From Pseudothauera lacus (GTDB taxonomy: Bacteria > Pseudomonadota > Gammaproteobacteria > Burkholderiales > Rhodocyclaceae): a stretch of 64,000 nucleotides of DNA. This document shows, piece by piece, positions 38,869 through 50,742 of the stretch; within the stretch, counting starts at the first letter, position 1; the number at the start of each line of letters is the position of its first letter. The notes under the pieces are model-generated. The model did not search any database. It saw only the letters and a list, made by a program, of their open reading frames with translations, and had not been told where the DNA came from. Where the stretch lies: NCBI RefSeq assembly GCF_003034845.1, contig NZ_PZKC01000001.1, forward strand, positions 62,001-126,000, given 5' to 3'. Position numbers and translations under genes: made by a program.

Positions 38869-41223
38869 CTACTTGATGCAGACCTGACGCACCTGGCGCA
38901 TGTCGGTCAGCCCCGCCAGCACCTTCTCGATGCCGTCCATCTTCAGCGTGCGCATGCCGTCGTCGAGCGCACTTGCGAGCAGTTCGTCCACCGGGGCGCG
39001 ACGCAGGATGCGCTGCTTGCAGGCGTCGCTGCCGATCATCAGCTCGTGCAGGCCGATGCGCCCGGCGTAGCCGCAACCGCCGCAGGCAGGGCAGCCGCGC
39101 GCGCGGTACAGGGTGATGCGCTCCGCCGCGCCGCCCTGGCCGTCCAGCAGTCGTGCCCGCAGGGCCGCCATCGCGGCCTGCGGATCATTCCGCCAGGCCA
39201 CAGTGTTATGCAGTTCACTGGCGTACTCGGCACACAGTTCGTCGATCTCGGTCTCGTCGGCGAGGTAGGGTTCGCGACAGGATGGGCACAGGCGGCGTGC
39301 CAGGCGCTGGGCAAGCACGCCGAGCAGGGCGTCGGAGAAGTTGAACGGGTCCATCCCCATGTCGAGCAGGCGGATGACCGATTCCGGGGCACTGTTGGTG
39401 TGCAGGGTTGACAGCACCAGATGGCCGGTCAAGGAAGCCTCGATGCCGATGCTGACCGTCTCATGGTCGCGCATCTCGCCGACCATGATGACATCCGGGT
39501 CGGCGCGCAGGAAGGCCCGCATCACGGTGGCGAAGTCCATCCCGGCCTTGCGGTTGATCTGTACCTGACGCAGCCCGCGCTGGGTGATTTCGACGGGGTC
39601 TTCCGCGGTCCAGATCTTGCGTTCGGGGGTGTTGAGGTGGCCGAGGATGGAGTGCAGCGTGGTGGTCTTGCCCGAGCCGGTCGGGCCGCAGACGAAGAAG
39701 ATGCCATAGGGCTTGTCTATGACTGCGCGCAGACGGCTGGCGTTGTGGGTGCTGAGGCCCAGCCTGTCGAGGGCAATCGGTTCGCCGGATGCCAGCACGC
39801 GCATGACGACGTCTTCGAGGCCGTTCGCCGAAGGCAGGGTGGCGACTCGCAGCTCGATGTCCAGCGGACCGAACTTGCGAAAGCGGATCTTGCCATCCTG
39901 CGGTTTGCGACGCTCGGAGATGTCGAGGTCGCACATGATCTTGATGCGGGTGACAAGCGCGTTGCGATAGCTGGCGGGCACTTCAATGTAGTTGCGCAAT
40001 TCGCCATCCTTGCGAAAGCGCACCACCGTCTTCTGCCTGCCGGGGTAGGGCTCGATGTGGATGTCTGATGCCTTCTGCTCGAAGGCATCGATGATGATCT
40101 TGTTGACCAGTCGCACGAGTTCATTGTCGGCGGCAGCGCTGACCGCGTCTCCAGCCTCGCTGTCCTGCTCCTCGTCATCCATCGAGGAGAGCAATTCACT
40201 GACCTTGTCGGCGTCATCCACGCAGTAGAACTGGTCGACCGTGCGGCGGAATTCCTCACCCGTGGTGACCCGGAAAGCGACGCGATCGGCAGCGAGAACG
40301 TTCTGCACGCTGCGGCTGGTGCGCACGCGCTCGGCGTCGGTGCTGATCACCACGACGCCGTCCTCGCTCTCTTCCACGGGCAGCCACTGGTTGGCTTCGA
40401 CGAACTCCCGTTTCAGGCTGCGCAGCAGATGCACCGGCCGGATGCGGTCGCCACGGAAGGGCTCGTAAGGCAGGTCGAAGAAGGCTGCCAGGGCACGGCC
40501 CAATGCCGCCAGTGGAACCTGGAACTCGCCGTGCAGGACGTCCTCGATATCCTTGCCCTTGCGCCGCGCGCTGCGGCGCGCCAGGTCGAGCTCGCCAGCC
40601 GAGAGCACGCCCTCGGCAACAAGCCCGTCATACTTGCTGCGAAAGAGGCCAGCCCCCGGCGGACGCAGTGCCAGGGCCACGCCCAGGCTGCGGGCGAGTA
40701 TTTCCGCCCCCTCGGTGACGATGTCGCTGAACGGACCACCGTCGAGCGTGTTGATCAACTGCAGCACACCCTGCAGATCGTTGTGCGAGTCGGTACACGC
40801 GACGGCGAGGACCTCCCTGCTGCGGTAGCCGGTGCGTTCGTCGACCTGGCTGAGAAAGCGCAACTCCGGATAGATGCGGCGCAACTCGTCGTCGTCGTGG
40901 GCGTCATGGATGTTTACCGTGCGCCGGGTCATTGCACAGTAGCCGGCTATGCTGCGCGGACCGACCGGAAGCCGCAGGTCCTTGAACCCACCCAGTCCGG
41001 TCTTGACGCGGGAGATGATGTTGCTGCGGTCTTCGGTGAGCGCGTAAAGCGTGAGGCGGTCGGCGCGGAACAGCGCGCAGATCTCGCCGGAAAGCTCGAG
41101 CATCAGCTCGTAGGCATCGCGGGTGCCGTGAATCCTGTTGCTCACCGCCTGCAGGCGATGCATGAAGGCGAGCCGGGGATCATCACTGTTTCCCTGGGCT
41201 GGCGGTGGCGGCGTGGCGGTCAT
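38869..41223 (-). CDS. GAF-fused GspE/PilB-type secretion ATPase
   Basis: 784 residues from ATG 41223, with AGGAG eight bases before it. Order: GAF domain (about 20-185, with TGYRSREVLAVACTDSHNDL and GVLQLIN), a degenerate MshEN/T2SSE-N domain (about 196-330, with LVAEGVLSAGELDLA and FFDLPYEPF), then the hexameric ATPase. Walker A is GPTGSGKT (513-520), the Asp box is SERRKPQDGKI, Walker B is DPDVIMVGEMRD (from 575), and the His box is LSTLHTNSAP. The zinc cysteines are CPSC (646-649) and CPAC (711-714). All catalytic motifs are intact, so it should be an active motor. No pilin, platform protein or secretin gene is in the window. Confidence 0.92.
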   Translation of the reverse strand: MTATPPPPAQGNSDDPRLAFMHRLQAVSNRIHGTRDAYELMLELSGEICALFRADRLTLYALTEDRSNIISRVKTGLGGFKDLRLPVGPRSIAGYCAMTRRTVNIHDAHDDDELRRIYPELRFLSQVDERTGYRSREVLAVACTDSHNDLQGVLQLINTLDGGPFSDIVTEGAEILARSLGVALALRPPGAGLFRSKYDGLVAEGVLSAGELDLARRSARRKGKDIEDVLHGEFQVPLAALGRALAAFFDLPYEPFRGDRIRPVHLLRSLKREFVEANQWLPVEESEDGVVVISTDAERVRTSRSVQNVLAADRVAFRVTTGEEFRRTVDQFYCVDDADKVSELLSSMDDEEQDSEAGDAVSAAADNELVRLVNKIIIDAFEQKASDIHIEPYPGRQKTVVRFRKDGELRNYIEVPASYRNALVTRIKIMCDLDISERRKPQDGKIRFRKFGPLDIELRVATLPSANGLEDVVMRVLASGEPIALDRLGLSTHNASRLRAVIDKPYGIFFVCGPTGSGKTTTLHSILGHLNTPERKIWTAEDPVEITQRGLRQVQINRKAGMDFATVMRAFLRADPDVIMVGEMRDHETVSIGIEASLTGHLVLSTLHTNSAPESVIRLLDMGMDPFNFSDALLGVLAQRLARRLCPSCREPYLADETEIDELCAEYASELHNTVAWRNDPQAAMAALRARLLDGQGGAAERITLYRARGCPACGGCGYAGRIGLHELMIGSDACKQRILRRAPVDELLASALDDGMRTLKMDGIEKVLAGLTDMRQVRQVCIK

Positions 41224-41271
41224 GCGGCGCTCCTGCGCCACATGTCGAGGGCGTGGCGCGGAGCTATTCTA

Positions 41272-43690
<2,419 letters not shown>

Positions 43691-43691
43691 G

Positions 43692-44171
43692 ATGCGCATC
43701 GAGATCAGCCTTGCCGGGCAGTACCTCGATCTCTTTGCCGCGGACGGTGCCCGCATCCGCCGCTATGCGGTATCGACTGCCGCCAACGGCGCCGGCGAGC
43801 AGGTCGACAGCGGCCGCACGCCGCGCGGCCGGCATTACGTGCGCGCGCGCATCGGCGCCGGCGCGCCGCTGGGAGCGGTGTTCCGCGGCCGGCGGGCAAC
43901 CGGTGAGCTATGTACGCCGGCGTTTGCCGCGGCACATCCGGGACGCGACTGGATACTGACCCGCATCCTCTGGTTGTGCGGCTGCGAACCCGGCCGCAAC
44001 AGGCTCGGCAAGGTCGACAGCATGCGCCGTTACATCTACATCCACGGCACGCCCGACGACCAGCCGATGGGCGAGGCGCGCTCGCACGGCTGCATCCGCA
44101 TGCGCAACGCCGAGGTTGCCGAACTGTTCGAACTGGTGCCGGCGGGCACCATCGTCGAGATCCGCGAATGA
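43692..44171 (+). CDS. L,D-transpeptidase (YkuD-domain) without export signal
   Basis: 159 residues. The YkuD active-site region is MRRYIYIHGTPDDQPMGEA followed by SHGCIRMRNAEVAELFELV, with the catalytic His and Cys present. The opening MRIEISLAGQYLDLFAADGA is part of the domain itself, and no signal peptide or membrane segment precedes it. Exported YkuD enzymes crosslink peptidoglycan or attach lipoprotein; a cytoplasmic form would need another role (for example recycling) or an unusual export route. Starts 1 base after tadA and overlaps the GNAT gene by 4 bases. Confidence 0.86.
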   Translation: MRIEISLAGQYLDLFAADGARIRRYAVSTAANGAGEQVDSGRTPRGRHYVRARIGAGAPLGAVFRGRRATGELCTPAFAAAHPGRDWILTRILWLCGCEPGRNRLGKVDSMRRYIYIHGTPDDQPMGEARSHGCIRMRNAEVAELFELVPAGTIVEIRE

Positions 44172-44620
44172 GTGCCGAGGCTGCTTCCGCCATCGTCGTC
44201 CGCGTTGTCGACTGGGCACAGGCCGCGGCGCTGGCGATGCCCCTGCGCGAGCGCGTCTTCGTCGTCGAGCAGGGGGTGCCGGCGGAACTTGAGGCCGACG
44301 AGTGGGATGCCTGCAGCCGCCACGCGCTGGCCTGCACTGCCGGTGCCGAGGTGGTCGGCACCGGACGCCTGCTGCCTGACGGCCACATCGGCCGCATGGC
44401 GGTAGCGGCGGCCTGGCGCGGGCGCGGCATCGGTGCGCGGGTGCTGAACACTCTGGTCGACGCCGCCCGTGCGGCGGGGATGAGCGAGGTGGTGCTCAAC
44501 GCCCAGTTACAGGCGGTGGACTTCTACCGCCGGCAGGGTTTCACGGCCTATGGCGAGATCTTCATGGATGCGGGCATCGAACACGTGGCGATGCGCCGGG
44601 TGCTCAGCGCACGAGGCTGA
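44168..44620 (+). CDS. GNAT-family N-acetyltransferase (ElaA-like)
   Basis: 150 residues from ATG 44168 (ATGA overlap with the L,D-transpeptidase gene). ALAMPLRERVFVVEQGVPAE and ADEWDACSRHALA are typical of the GNAT subgroup acting on small molecules or protein termini. The acetyl-CoA loop is IGRMAVAAAWRGRGIGARVL, and the end box is NAQLQAVDFYRRQGFTAYGE. The acceptor is unknown. Its last 17 bases overlap the convergent NRDE gene. Confidence 0.88.
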   Translation: MSAEAASAIVVRVVDWAQAAALAMPLRERVFVVEQGVPAELEADEWDACSRHALACTAGAEVVGTGRLLPDGHIGRMAVAAAWRGRGIGARVLNTLVDAARAAGMSEVVLNAQLQAVDFYRRQGFTAYGEIFMDAGIEHVAMRRVLSARG

Positions 44621-45368
44621 AGGCATGGCGGCATTCGCCGCTCAGGGCGCCTTCCGCGTCCCAGCTCCATTCGGTGAATGACACCTCGCCGTCGCGGCGC
44701 ACGCTGAGCAGGGTAGAGCAGCGCGTGCCGTAGCCCGGTGCCTGCACGAATGCCGCCGACAGCCAGTGCTCCCATTGCGCGTCGATGCCGGTGTCGGGCA
44801 GCAGCTCGGCAGCGTAGCAGCCGCGATCTGTGAGTTCGCCGAGGATGGCAGCCTCATCGGGACCGTTGCGGGTGTGCTCGGCAAAGCGTTCGCGCAGGCG
44901 CGCGAGCTTGGGCCAGGGGGTATCGAGGAGGTGATTGGAGAGGCCGTACACGCCAGGCGGCAGGATGCGCACGCGGCCTGTGCTGTGTTCGAACACGCCG
45001 AGGCTGTCGCCGTCCCACAGCAGCAGGTTGAAGGGCACGTAATGCCCGCTGTGCGCGGCGAGATGGTGGAGTGTGGTGGGTACCGCAGTGCCGGCGAGCA
45101 GGCTGTCGCGCACCAGCAGGCCGCGCGACGGCGCCCCCGGGCGATGGCGCGAGGGGTCGCGATAGTTGGTCAGCGCGGCCAGCCGCCCATGCCGGCTCAT
45201 CCCCAGCCAGGTGCCGCCGCCTTCGAGGTCGCGGCCGGCGAGGATGTCGGGGTAGTCCGCCCACCACGCCGCGGCCAGCGCCGGGCGGGCGTGGTACTCG
45301 TCGCGGTTGGCGGCCAGCATCAGCGGATAGTCCGCATGCTGGCGCCACGACAGCACGATCAGGCACAT
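44604..45368 (-). CDS. NRDE/TANGO2-family protein
   Basis: 254 residues. The opening MCLIVLSWRQHADYPLMLAA followed by NRDEYHARP shows the Asn-Arg-Asp-Glu motif that names the family, with Cys2 as the possible N-terminal nucleophile. WWADYPDILAGRDLEGGGTW and ALTNYRDPSR fit. Eukaryotic TANGO2 relatives are linked to haem handling and lipid metabolism; the bacterial role is unclear. It overlaps the DUF4936 gene upstream by 10 bases and is likely co-transcribed with it and ygfZ. Confidence 0.9.
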   Translation of the reverse strand: MCLIVLSWRQHADYPLMLAANRDEYHARPALAAAWWADYPDILAGRDLEGGGTWLGMSRHGRLAALTNYRDPSRHRPGAPSRGLLVRDSLLAGTAVPTTLHHLAAHSGHYVPFNLLLWDGDSLGVFEHSTGRVRILPPGVYGLSNHLLDTPWPKLARLRERFAEHTRNGPDEAAILGELTDRGCYAAELLPDTGIDAQWEHWLSAAFVQAPGYGTRCSTLLSVRRDGEVSFTEWSWDAEGALSGECRHAFSLVR

Positions 45369-45670
45369 CGCACGAAGCGTTCGAGATGGCGCTCGGCGCT
45401 GCCGGTAAGCGCGGCGATGCGGTGGCTGACAACGGCGTCGGCAAGCGCGGCCTCGAAGGCGGCGCCGTCGGCGATCCCGCTATAGACCTCCATCCACGTC
45501 AGCGCGTCGTCACGGCGCTGCTGGAGTTCGCCGCACACGCCGCTGCGGTGCGCCAGCACGGCCTGCATGGCGCGTACCGCGGTCATTGCCGCCGCGCGGT
45601 CGCAGTCTGCGGCGAGGCGGTAGTAGACATACAGGGACAGGCTGCCGGCGTCGCCCGCCACGGCGCTCAC
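45359..45670 (-). CDS. DUF4936 family protein
   Basis: 103 residues from GTG 45670, whose GTGA overlaps the ygfZ stop. The sequence (SLYVYYRLAADCDRAAAMTA, GVCGELQQRRDDALTWMEVY) looks like a small alpha+beta ferredoxin-like domain. This type of gene is found next to ygfZ in betaproteobacteria. No function is known. The GTG start is chosen from the overlap; no ATG is available near the motif start. Confidence 0.78.
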   Translation of the reverse strand: MSAVAGDAGSLSLYVYYRLAADCDRAAAMTAVRAMQAVLAHRSGVCGELQQRRDDALTWMEVYSGIADGAAFEAALADAVVSHRIAALTGSAERHLERFVRCA

Positions 45671-46686
45671 GGCAGGGCGTAGGGCAGGTCGAGAAAGCGC
45701 AGCACAGGGCCGTCGGGCGCGCCGAGGCGGACTTCGCCGCTGTCGTGGCTGCTGGTCTGCAGCACCGCAAGGGCCTCGAAACCGCCCTGCGGGGCGGGGG
45801 CGACGTTGACCAACTGGCCGGCTGACTGCTCGCCAAAGTCGGCGGCGTAGAGGTCGGTACCCGCAACCGGAGGCGTTGTGGTGTCGATGTGGGCGCGATA
45901 CATGCGCTTCTTGAGCTTGCCGAGATACTGCGTACGGGCGACGATCTCCTGGCCCGGATAGCAGCCTTTCTGGAAGCTCACTCCGCCGATGATCTCGAAG
46001 TTGAGCATCTGTGCGACGAAGGCTTCCTGGGTGGCGGCGGTGATCAGCGGCACACCGGCGCGGATCATCGCCAGCGTCCACCGCGCACTGCCCGCCGGCT
46101 GCGCGCCGGCGCCGCGCAGCGTGTCGAAGAGGGCAGGGGCCTCGGCGGCCGGTACGGCGACGACGAGGCTGTCGGCGCTGACGCGGATCACCCGCAGGGC
46201 GCCGGCGGCGACCTGCTGCATGATCTCTGCGGGGCAGGGCAGGCCGGCGCTGGCAAGCACGGCGGCGCTGTCTGCGCCACTGATGCCGAACAGCGCCAGT
46301 TCGGCACTGGCATCGCTGAGCCTGGCCTTGCTGCGCAGGATGTACATCGACAGCTTCTTCAGCATGGCGGCGTGGATGTCGGCGGACAGAGCCAGCACCA
46401 CGTCGCCGCCGTCGCGCCAGATCAGCAGGCTGGCCAGCATGCGTCCCTTGGGGGAGTTGAAGCTGGAAAGCTGGGCACGCTCGCCGGGGAGCTTGTTGAG
46501 GTCGTTGGAGAGCAGGTTGTGCAGGAAGCTGGCAGCGTCCTCGCCGCTGCTGCGGATCAGGCCCAGATGCACGAGGGGCACCAGCACGGTGGCGTCGGGC
46601 GAAGGCTGGTCGGCAAAATCGATCTGTCCGTCATCAAGACGGGCGCCCTGGGGGGCGAGGAATTCGGTCCAGTGGGGAGTGGTCAT
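45667..46686 (-). CDS. ygfZ: folate-binding protein YgfZ
   Basis: 339 residues from ATG 46686. Tetrahydrofolate-dependent protein of the aminomethyltransferase fold that supports iron-sulfur cluster assembly or repair. The hallmark [20 protein letters not shown] holds the conserved Cys (normally KGCYTGQE). [11 protein letters not shown] and [15 protein letters not shown] are also typical. First gene of a three-gene reverse-strand unit, divergent from mltG. Confidence 0.95.
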   Translation of the reverse strand: MTTPHWTEFLAPQGARLDDGQIDFADQPSPDATVLVPLVHLGLIRSSGEDAASFLHNLLSNDLNKLPGERAQLSSFNSPKGRMLASLLIWRDGGDVVLALSADIHAAMLKKLSMYILRSKARLSDASAELALFGISGADSAAVLASAGLPCPAEIMQQVAAGALRVIRVSADSLVVAVPAAEAPALFDTLRGAGAQPAGSARWTLAMIRAGVPLITAATQEAFVAQMLNFEIIGGVSFQKGCYPGQEIVARTQYLGKLKKRMYRAHIDTTTPPVAGTDLYAADFGEQSAGQLVNVAPAPQGGFEALAVLQTSSHDSGEVRLGAPDGPVLRFLDLPYALP

Positions 46687-46719
46687 CACAAGGCTTCTTG
46701 GCGGTCGCGTTGAGGGAGT

Positions 46720-46748
46720 GTGACAGGCTGGCGATGCAGTATTATAGG
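46720..46748 (+). promoter_or_regulatory. promoter candidate for mltG
   Basis: GTGACA at 46720-46725 (5 of 6) and TATAGG at 46743-46748 with a 17-base spacer. On the reverse strand the overlapping ATTATA reads TATAAT toward ygfZ. The divergent space between the two starts is 177 bases. Confidence 0.3.
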
Positions 46749-46863
46749 GCCCCCGGTCGGCCAGCCCGCATTTCTCACCCCGAAGCGCTGTCCGTGTGGC
46801 AGCGCTCAGGCAAACGTCGGCCGCCGAGGCGTGCCGCGCCGCGTTCCTCTGACCTTCGTGCCC

Positions 46864-47868
46864 ATGAAAGCCTTCCTGTTGCGCTTCCTGCTCTTCGTCC
46901 TCTTCCTTGCCGGTGTCGGTGGGGCAGCGGCATGGTGGGTGCTCGAACGCCCCTTGCCGCTGGATGCGGCGCAAATCGATTTCACCGTACAGCGCGGCGC
47001 CAACATGCGTCAGGCCGCGCAACTCATCCACCGTGCCGGCGTCGGCGTCGACCCCGCGGTGCTGTACTGGGTGGCGCGCGCCAGCGGCAAGGCCGAGCGC
47101 ATCATTGCCGGCAGCTACGAGGTGCATCAGGGGCTGACCCTCTGGCAGTTGCTCCTCAAGCTCTCCAATGGCGACGTCTCGCAGAGCGCACTGACCGTAG
47201 TCGAAGGCTGGAACTTCCGCCAGATGCGCGCCCTCATCGATGCCCACCCCCATCTCCTGCAGGACACCGCGGCGCTGAGCGACAGCGAACTGCTGCAGCG
47301 CATCGGCGCCAGCGAAAGCCACCCCGAAGGCCTGTTCTTTCCCGATACCTATCTTTTCGACAAGCACTCCAGCGCGCTGGCGGTCTATCGGCGCGCTTAC
47401 CTGGCGATGCAGGAACGCCTGCTGGCGGCCTGGGAGGAGCGCCATCCGCAACTGCCGCTGCGCAACCCTTACGAGGCGCTGATCCTGGCCTCCATCATCG
47501 AGAAGGAAACCGGACGCGCGGACGAGCGCGGTCTGGTCGCCTCGGTGTTCATCAACCGCCTGCGCATCGGCATGCGCCTGCAGACCGACCCGACGGTGAT
47601 CTACGGCTACGGCGAGGAGTTCGAGGGCCGCCTGCGCCGTCGCCACCTCGATACCGACCACCCCTGGAATACCTATACCCGGGCCGGCCTGCCGCCGACG
47701 CCGATCGCCCTGCCGGGACCGGACGCCCTGGCTGCGGCGCTGCGGCCGCCACCCAGCGAGTATTTCTACTTTGTCGCCCGCGGCGATGGCAGCAGCCAGT
47801 TCTCGCGCAACCTTGCCGATCACAACCGGGCGGTCAATCGTTATCAGCGCGGGGGAGGCGGCAGTTGA
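46864..47868 (+). CDS. mltG: endolytic murein transglycosylase MltG
   Basis: 334 residues from ATG 46864. One N-terminal membrane segment (about 4-27) anchors the protein; the rest is periplasmic. It cuts nascent glycan strands and sets their length. A LysM-like domain (about 40-110, [20 protein letters not shown]) precedes the catalytic domain with [20 protein letters not shown], where the Glu after II is catalytic, and [12 protein letters not shown]. The stop overlaps the TTG of tmk. The mltG-tmk-holB order is conserved in proteobacteria. Confidence 0.96.
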   Translation: MKAFLLRFLLFVLFLAGVGGAAAWWVLERPLPLDAAQIDFTVQRGANMRQAAQLIHRAGVGVDPAVLYWVARASGKAERIIAGSYEVHQGLTLWQLLLKLSNGDVSQSALTVVEGWNFRQMRALIDAHPHLLQDTAALSDSELLQRIGASESHPEGLFFPDTYLFDKHSSALAVYRRAYLAMQERLLAAWEERHPQLPLRNPYEALILASIIEKETGRADERGLVASVFINRLRIGMRLQTDPTVIYGYGEEFEGRLRRRHLDTDHPWNTYTRAGLPPTPIALPGPDALAAALRPPPSEYFYFVARGDGSSQFSRNLADHNRAVNRYQRGGGGS

Positions 47869-48497
47869 ACCAGAGTCTTGCGCGCGGGCGCTTCATCACC
47901 TTCGAGGGCATCGACGGCGCCGGCAAGAGCAGTCAGATCGCCGCTGCCGTAGCCTTGCTGCAGCAACGCGGCATCGTCGTCGAGCAGAGCCGCGAACCCG
48001 GCGGCACCGCCCTCGGCGAACGTCTGCGCGAGTTGCTGCTGCATGAGGCAATGGATCTGGAGACCGAGGCGATGCTGATGTTCGCGGCGCGCCGCGAGCA
48101 TCTCGCCGCACGCATCGAGCCGGCGCTGGCAGCCGGTCGCTGGGTGGTCTGCGACCGCTTCTCGGATGCCACCTATGCCTATCAGGTCGGCGGGCGCGGT
48201 CTCAGCGCGGCCAAGTTCGCTGCGCTGGAGCAGTGGGTGCATCCCGGCCTGCAACCCGACCTGACCATCCTCTTCGACCTCCCTCCCGCCATCGCCGCTG
48301 CGCGCGTGGCCTCCACCGGCCATGCGCCCGACCGTTTCGAACGCGAGCAGGGCGCCTTCTTCGAGCGTGTGCGGGCGGCCTACCTGCAGCGCGCGCAAGC
48401 GGCGCCGGCACGCATCCGCGTCATCGATGCCGGACAGACGCCGGAGCGCATCCGTGCCGAAGTCGAGGCGCTGGTCGGGGCGCTGTGTCCGCGATGA
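47865..48497 (+). CDS. tmk: thymidylate kinase
   Basis: Phosphorylates dTMP to dTDP. 210 residues from TTG 47865, whose bases overlap the mltG stop (TTGA). The P-loop is [12 protein letters not shown], the DR box is [20 protein letters not shown], and the lid region is [19 protein letters not shown]. The TTG start is chosen because [20 protein letters not shown] aligns with the family and no nearer ATG/GTG exists. Confidence 0.96.
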   Translation: MNQSLARGRFITFEGIDGAGKSSQIAAAVALLQQRGIVVEQSREPGGTALGERLRELLLHEAMDLETEAMLMFAARREHLAARIEPALAAGRWVVCDRFSDATYAYQVGGRGLSAAKFAALEQWVHPGLQPDLTILFDLPPAIAAARVASTGHAPDRFEREQGAFFERVRAAYLQRAQAAPARIRVIDAGQTPERIRAEVEALVGALCPR

Positions 48498-49534
48498 TCC
48501 ATCCCTGGCAGGCCGCCACCTGGACCCGTCTGTGCACACTGGGCGAGCGTCTGCCCCACGCCTTGCTGTTTGCCGGCCCCCCGGGGCTCGGCAAGCGCGA
48601 CCTTGCCGAAGCGCTTGCGGCGCGCCTGCTGTGCGACGCCCCGGCTGCCGACGGCCACGCCTGCGGGCAATGTACCCCCTGCCAGTGGCGGCTGTCGGGC
48701 AATCATCCCGACCTCCAGCGGCTGATTCCCGCCGCCGACGAGGCCACCGCAGGCAGCGACGACGGTGGCGCCGACGGCGGCAAGGCGAAGTCGGCACAGA
48801 TCGTCATCGAGCAGGTGCGTGCCCTGCAGGAGGGGCTGGAGGTCAGTGCCCACCATCACCGCCGCGCGGTGATCGTCGACCCGGCCGAGGCGATGAACGT
48901 ATTCACCGCCAATGCCCTCCTCAAACTGCTCGAAGAGCCCCCGGCAGACTGCTTCTTCGTGCTGGTTTCATCGGCGCCGCGGCGCCTGCTGCCGACTCTG
49001 CGCAGCCGCTGCCAGCAGTGGAGCTTCAGCGCCCCCGACAGTGCGGCACTGGCGCGCTGGTCGGCGGCCCGCGACGCCGGCGCGGCAGAACTGCTGGCCC
49101 TCTGCGGCGGCCTGCCGCTGGCCGCCGAGCGCCTCGCGGCGCAGGGCGGCAAGGCCTTTCACGAACGTTTCGTGCGCGATCTCGGGCAATTGCCCGATGG
49201 TGACGTGCTGCGCCTGGCCGGGCAGTGGGAGAGCTGGCTGAAGTCGAAGGAAGCGATCGCCGCCGGTTTCGGCATGGTGATGCTGGTGGATTGGCTGCAG
49301 CGTTGGGTGGCGGACCTGGTCAGCGTGCGCCTCGGCGGACGGGTGCGTTTCTTCCCTGCGCGCAGCACCCAGTTGCAGGCGCTGGCCAAGCGCTGCAGCA
49401 TTGCGGCGGCAAGCAACTGTTACAATGAGTTCGTCCGTATCCGCCGGGTCGCCCAGCACCCGCTGAATGCCCGCCTGATGCTCGAAGACATGCTGATGCG
49501 CTATGCCCGCACGTTTACCGGATCGCAACGATGA
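48494..49534 (+). CDS. holB: DNA polymerase III subunit delta prime
   Basis: Clamp-loader subunit. 346 residues from ATG 48494 (ATGA with the tmk stop). [20 protein letters not shown] is the modified P-loop region. The zinc cysteines are in [39 protein letters not shown] and [14 protein letters not shown] are the SRC-type boxes. There is a short Asp/Gly/Ala-rich insertion after LIPAADE. The stop overlaps the pilZ gene by 4 bases. Confidence 0.94.
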   Translation: MIHPWQAATWTRLCTLGERLPHALLFAGPPGLGKRDLAEALAARLLCDAPAADGHACGQCTPCQWRLSGNHPDLQRLIPAADEATAGSDDGGADGGKAKSAQIVIEQVRALQEGLEVSAHHHRRAVIVDPAEAMNVFTANALLKLLEEPPADCFFVLVSSAPRRLLPTLRSRCQQWSFSAPDSAALARWSAARDAGAAELLALCGGLPLAAERLAAQGGKAFHERFVRDLGQLPDGDVLRLAGQWESWLKSKEAIAAGFGMVMLVDWLQRWVADLVSVRLGGRVRFFPARSTQLQALAKRCSIAAASNCYNEFVRIRRVAQHPLNARLMLEDMLMRYARTFTGSQR

Positions 49535-49896
49535 GTGAACCCGTCAGGCCCGCCGTGGCACGCCCCAGCGTGCTGTCGCTGAACATCAACTCCAAGTCGG
49601 CGCTGTACGCCGCGTACATGCCCTTCCTGCTCAATGGCGGCATCTTCGTGCCGACGCCCAAGAGCCACACCCTCGGCGACGAGGTGTTCATGCTGCTGCA
49701 GTTGATGGACGACCCCACCAAGCATCCGGTGGCCGGCAGCGTGGTGTGGGTGACGCCGCATGGCGCCCAGGGCGGCAAGACGCAGGGCGTGGGCGTGCAT
49801 TTCAGCGATGACGAGGCCGGCAAGACGGTCCGGCACCGCATCGAGCAGATCCTCGCCGGCCACCTCGGCTCCTCGCGCCCCACGCACACCATCTGA
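49531..49896 (+). CDS. pilZ: PilZ-domain protein (type IV pilus / c-di-GMP effector)
   Basis: 121 residues. LSLNINSKSALYAAYMPFLL and GGIFVPTPKSHTLGDEVFML match PilZ of the type IV pilus class, which in Pseudomonas lies after holB as here. The c-di-GMP-binding RxxxR motif before the barrel is not evident, which is also usual for this PilZ class. Needed for pilus biogenesis in known species; no other pilus gene is adjacent, but a GspE/PilB-type ATPase lies about 8 kb away. Confidence 0.92.
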   Translation: MSEPVRPAVARPSVLSLNINSKSALYAAYMPFLLNGGIFVPTPKSHTLGDEVFMLLQLMDDPTKHPVAGSVVWVTPHGAQGGKTQGVGVHFSDDEAGKTVRHRIEQILAGHLGSSRPTHTI

Positions 49897-49971
49897 ACCC
49901 CTCGCGGCGGCTGCGGTCTGTCGCATGACGGCCGCGGCCGCCGTTGCGTTGACCGCCTCCCGGAACCCCGC

Positions 49972-50742
49972 ATGTACGTTGACTCCCACTGCCACCTCGA
50001 TTTTCCAGACCTGCGCGCGCGTGAGGACGAGATCCTTGCCGCGATGCACGCCAACGGGGTGAGCCACGCGCTCTGCGTGGGCGTCAAGCTCGAGGACTTT
50101 CCTGCCGTGCTGGGGCTCGCCGAGCGTCATCCGGGTCTCTACGCCTCGGTGGGCGTGCATCCCGACAACGCCGGCTGCGAGGAGCCCGATGTCGCCCGCC
50201 TGGTGGCGCTCGCCGCACACCCGCGGGTGGTGGCGATCGGCGAGACCGGTCTCGACTACCACTGGCACAAGGATGCCCCGGAGTGGCAGCGCGAGCGTTT
50301 CCGCACCCACATCCGAGCCGCCCGTGCCGCCGGCAAGCCGCTGATCATCCACACCCGCGAGGCCGCCGCAGATACCCTGCGCATCATGCGCGAGGAGGGC
50401 GCCGATGCCGTCGGTGGCGTCATGCACTGCTTCACCGAATCGCAGGCCGTCGCCGACGCCGCACTGGAGCTTGGCTTCCATATCTCGTTTTCCGGCATCG
50501 TCACCTTCAAGAGTGCGCGCGAACTCAAGGAAGTCGCCCGTCGCGTGCCGCTTGACCGCCTCCTGATCGAGACCGATGCGCCGTATCTGGCCCCCGTTCC
50601 GCACCGCGGCAAGACCAACGAACCGGCCTACGTCGTCCACGTCGCCGAGGAGATCGCCCGCCTGCGCGAACTCCCGCTGGCGCAGATCGCCGCAGCCACC
50701 ACCGCCAACTTCTTCGGACTCTTCCGCCATGCCCTGCGCTGA
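49972..50742 (+). CDS. tatD: TatD-family deoxyribonuclease
   Basis: 256 residues, metal-dependent hydrolase. YVDSHCHLDFPDL carries the first metal ligands; VAIGETGLDYHW, IIHTREAAADTLRIM, MHCFTESQAVADAAL and LIETDAPYLAPVPHRGK complete the site. It follows pilZ with 75 bases between, as in many proteobacteria. Role: 3'-5' nuclease in DNA quality control, from family knowledge. Confidence 0.96.
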   Translation: MYVDSHCHLDFPDLRAREDEILAAMHANGVSHALCVGVKLEDFPAVLGLAERHPGLYASVGVHPDNAGCEEPDVARLVALAAHPRVVAIGETGLDYHWHKDAPEWQRERFRTHIRAARAAGKPLIIHTREAAADTLRIMREEGADAVGGVMHCFTESQAVADAALELGFHISFSGIVTFKSARELKEVARRVPLDRLLIETDAPYLAPVPHRGKTNEPAYVVHVAEEIARLRELPLAQIAAATTANFFGLFRHALR

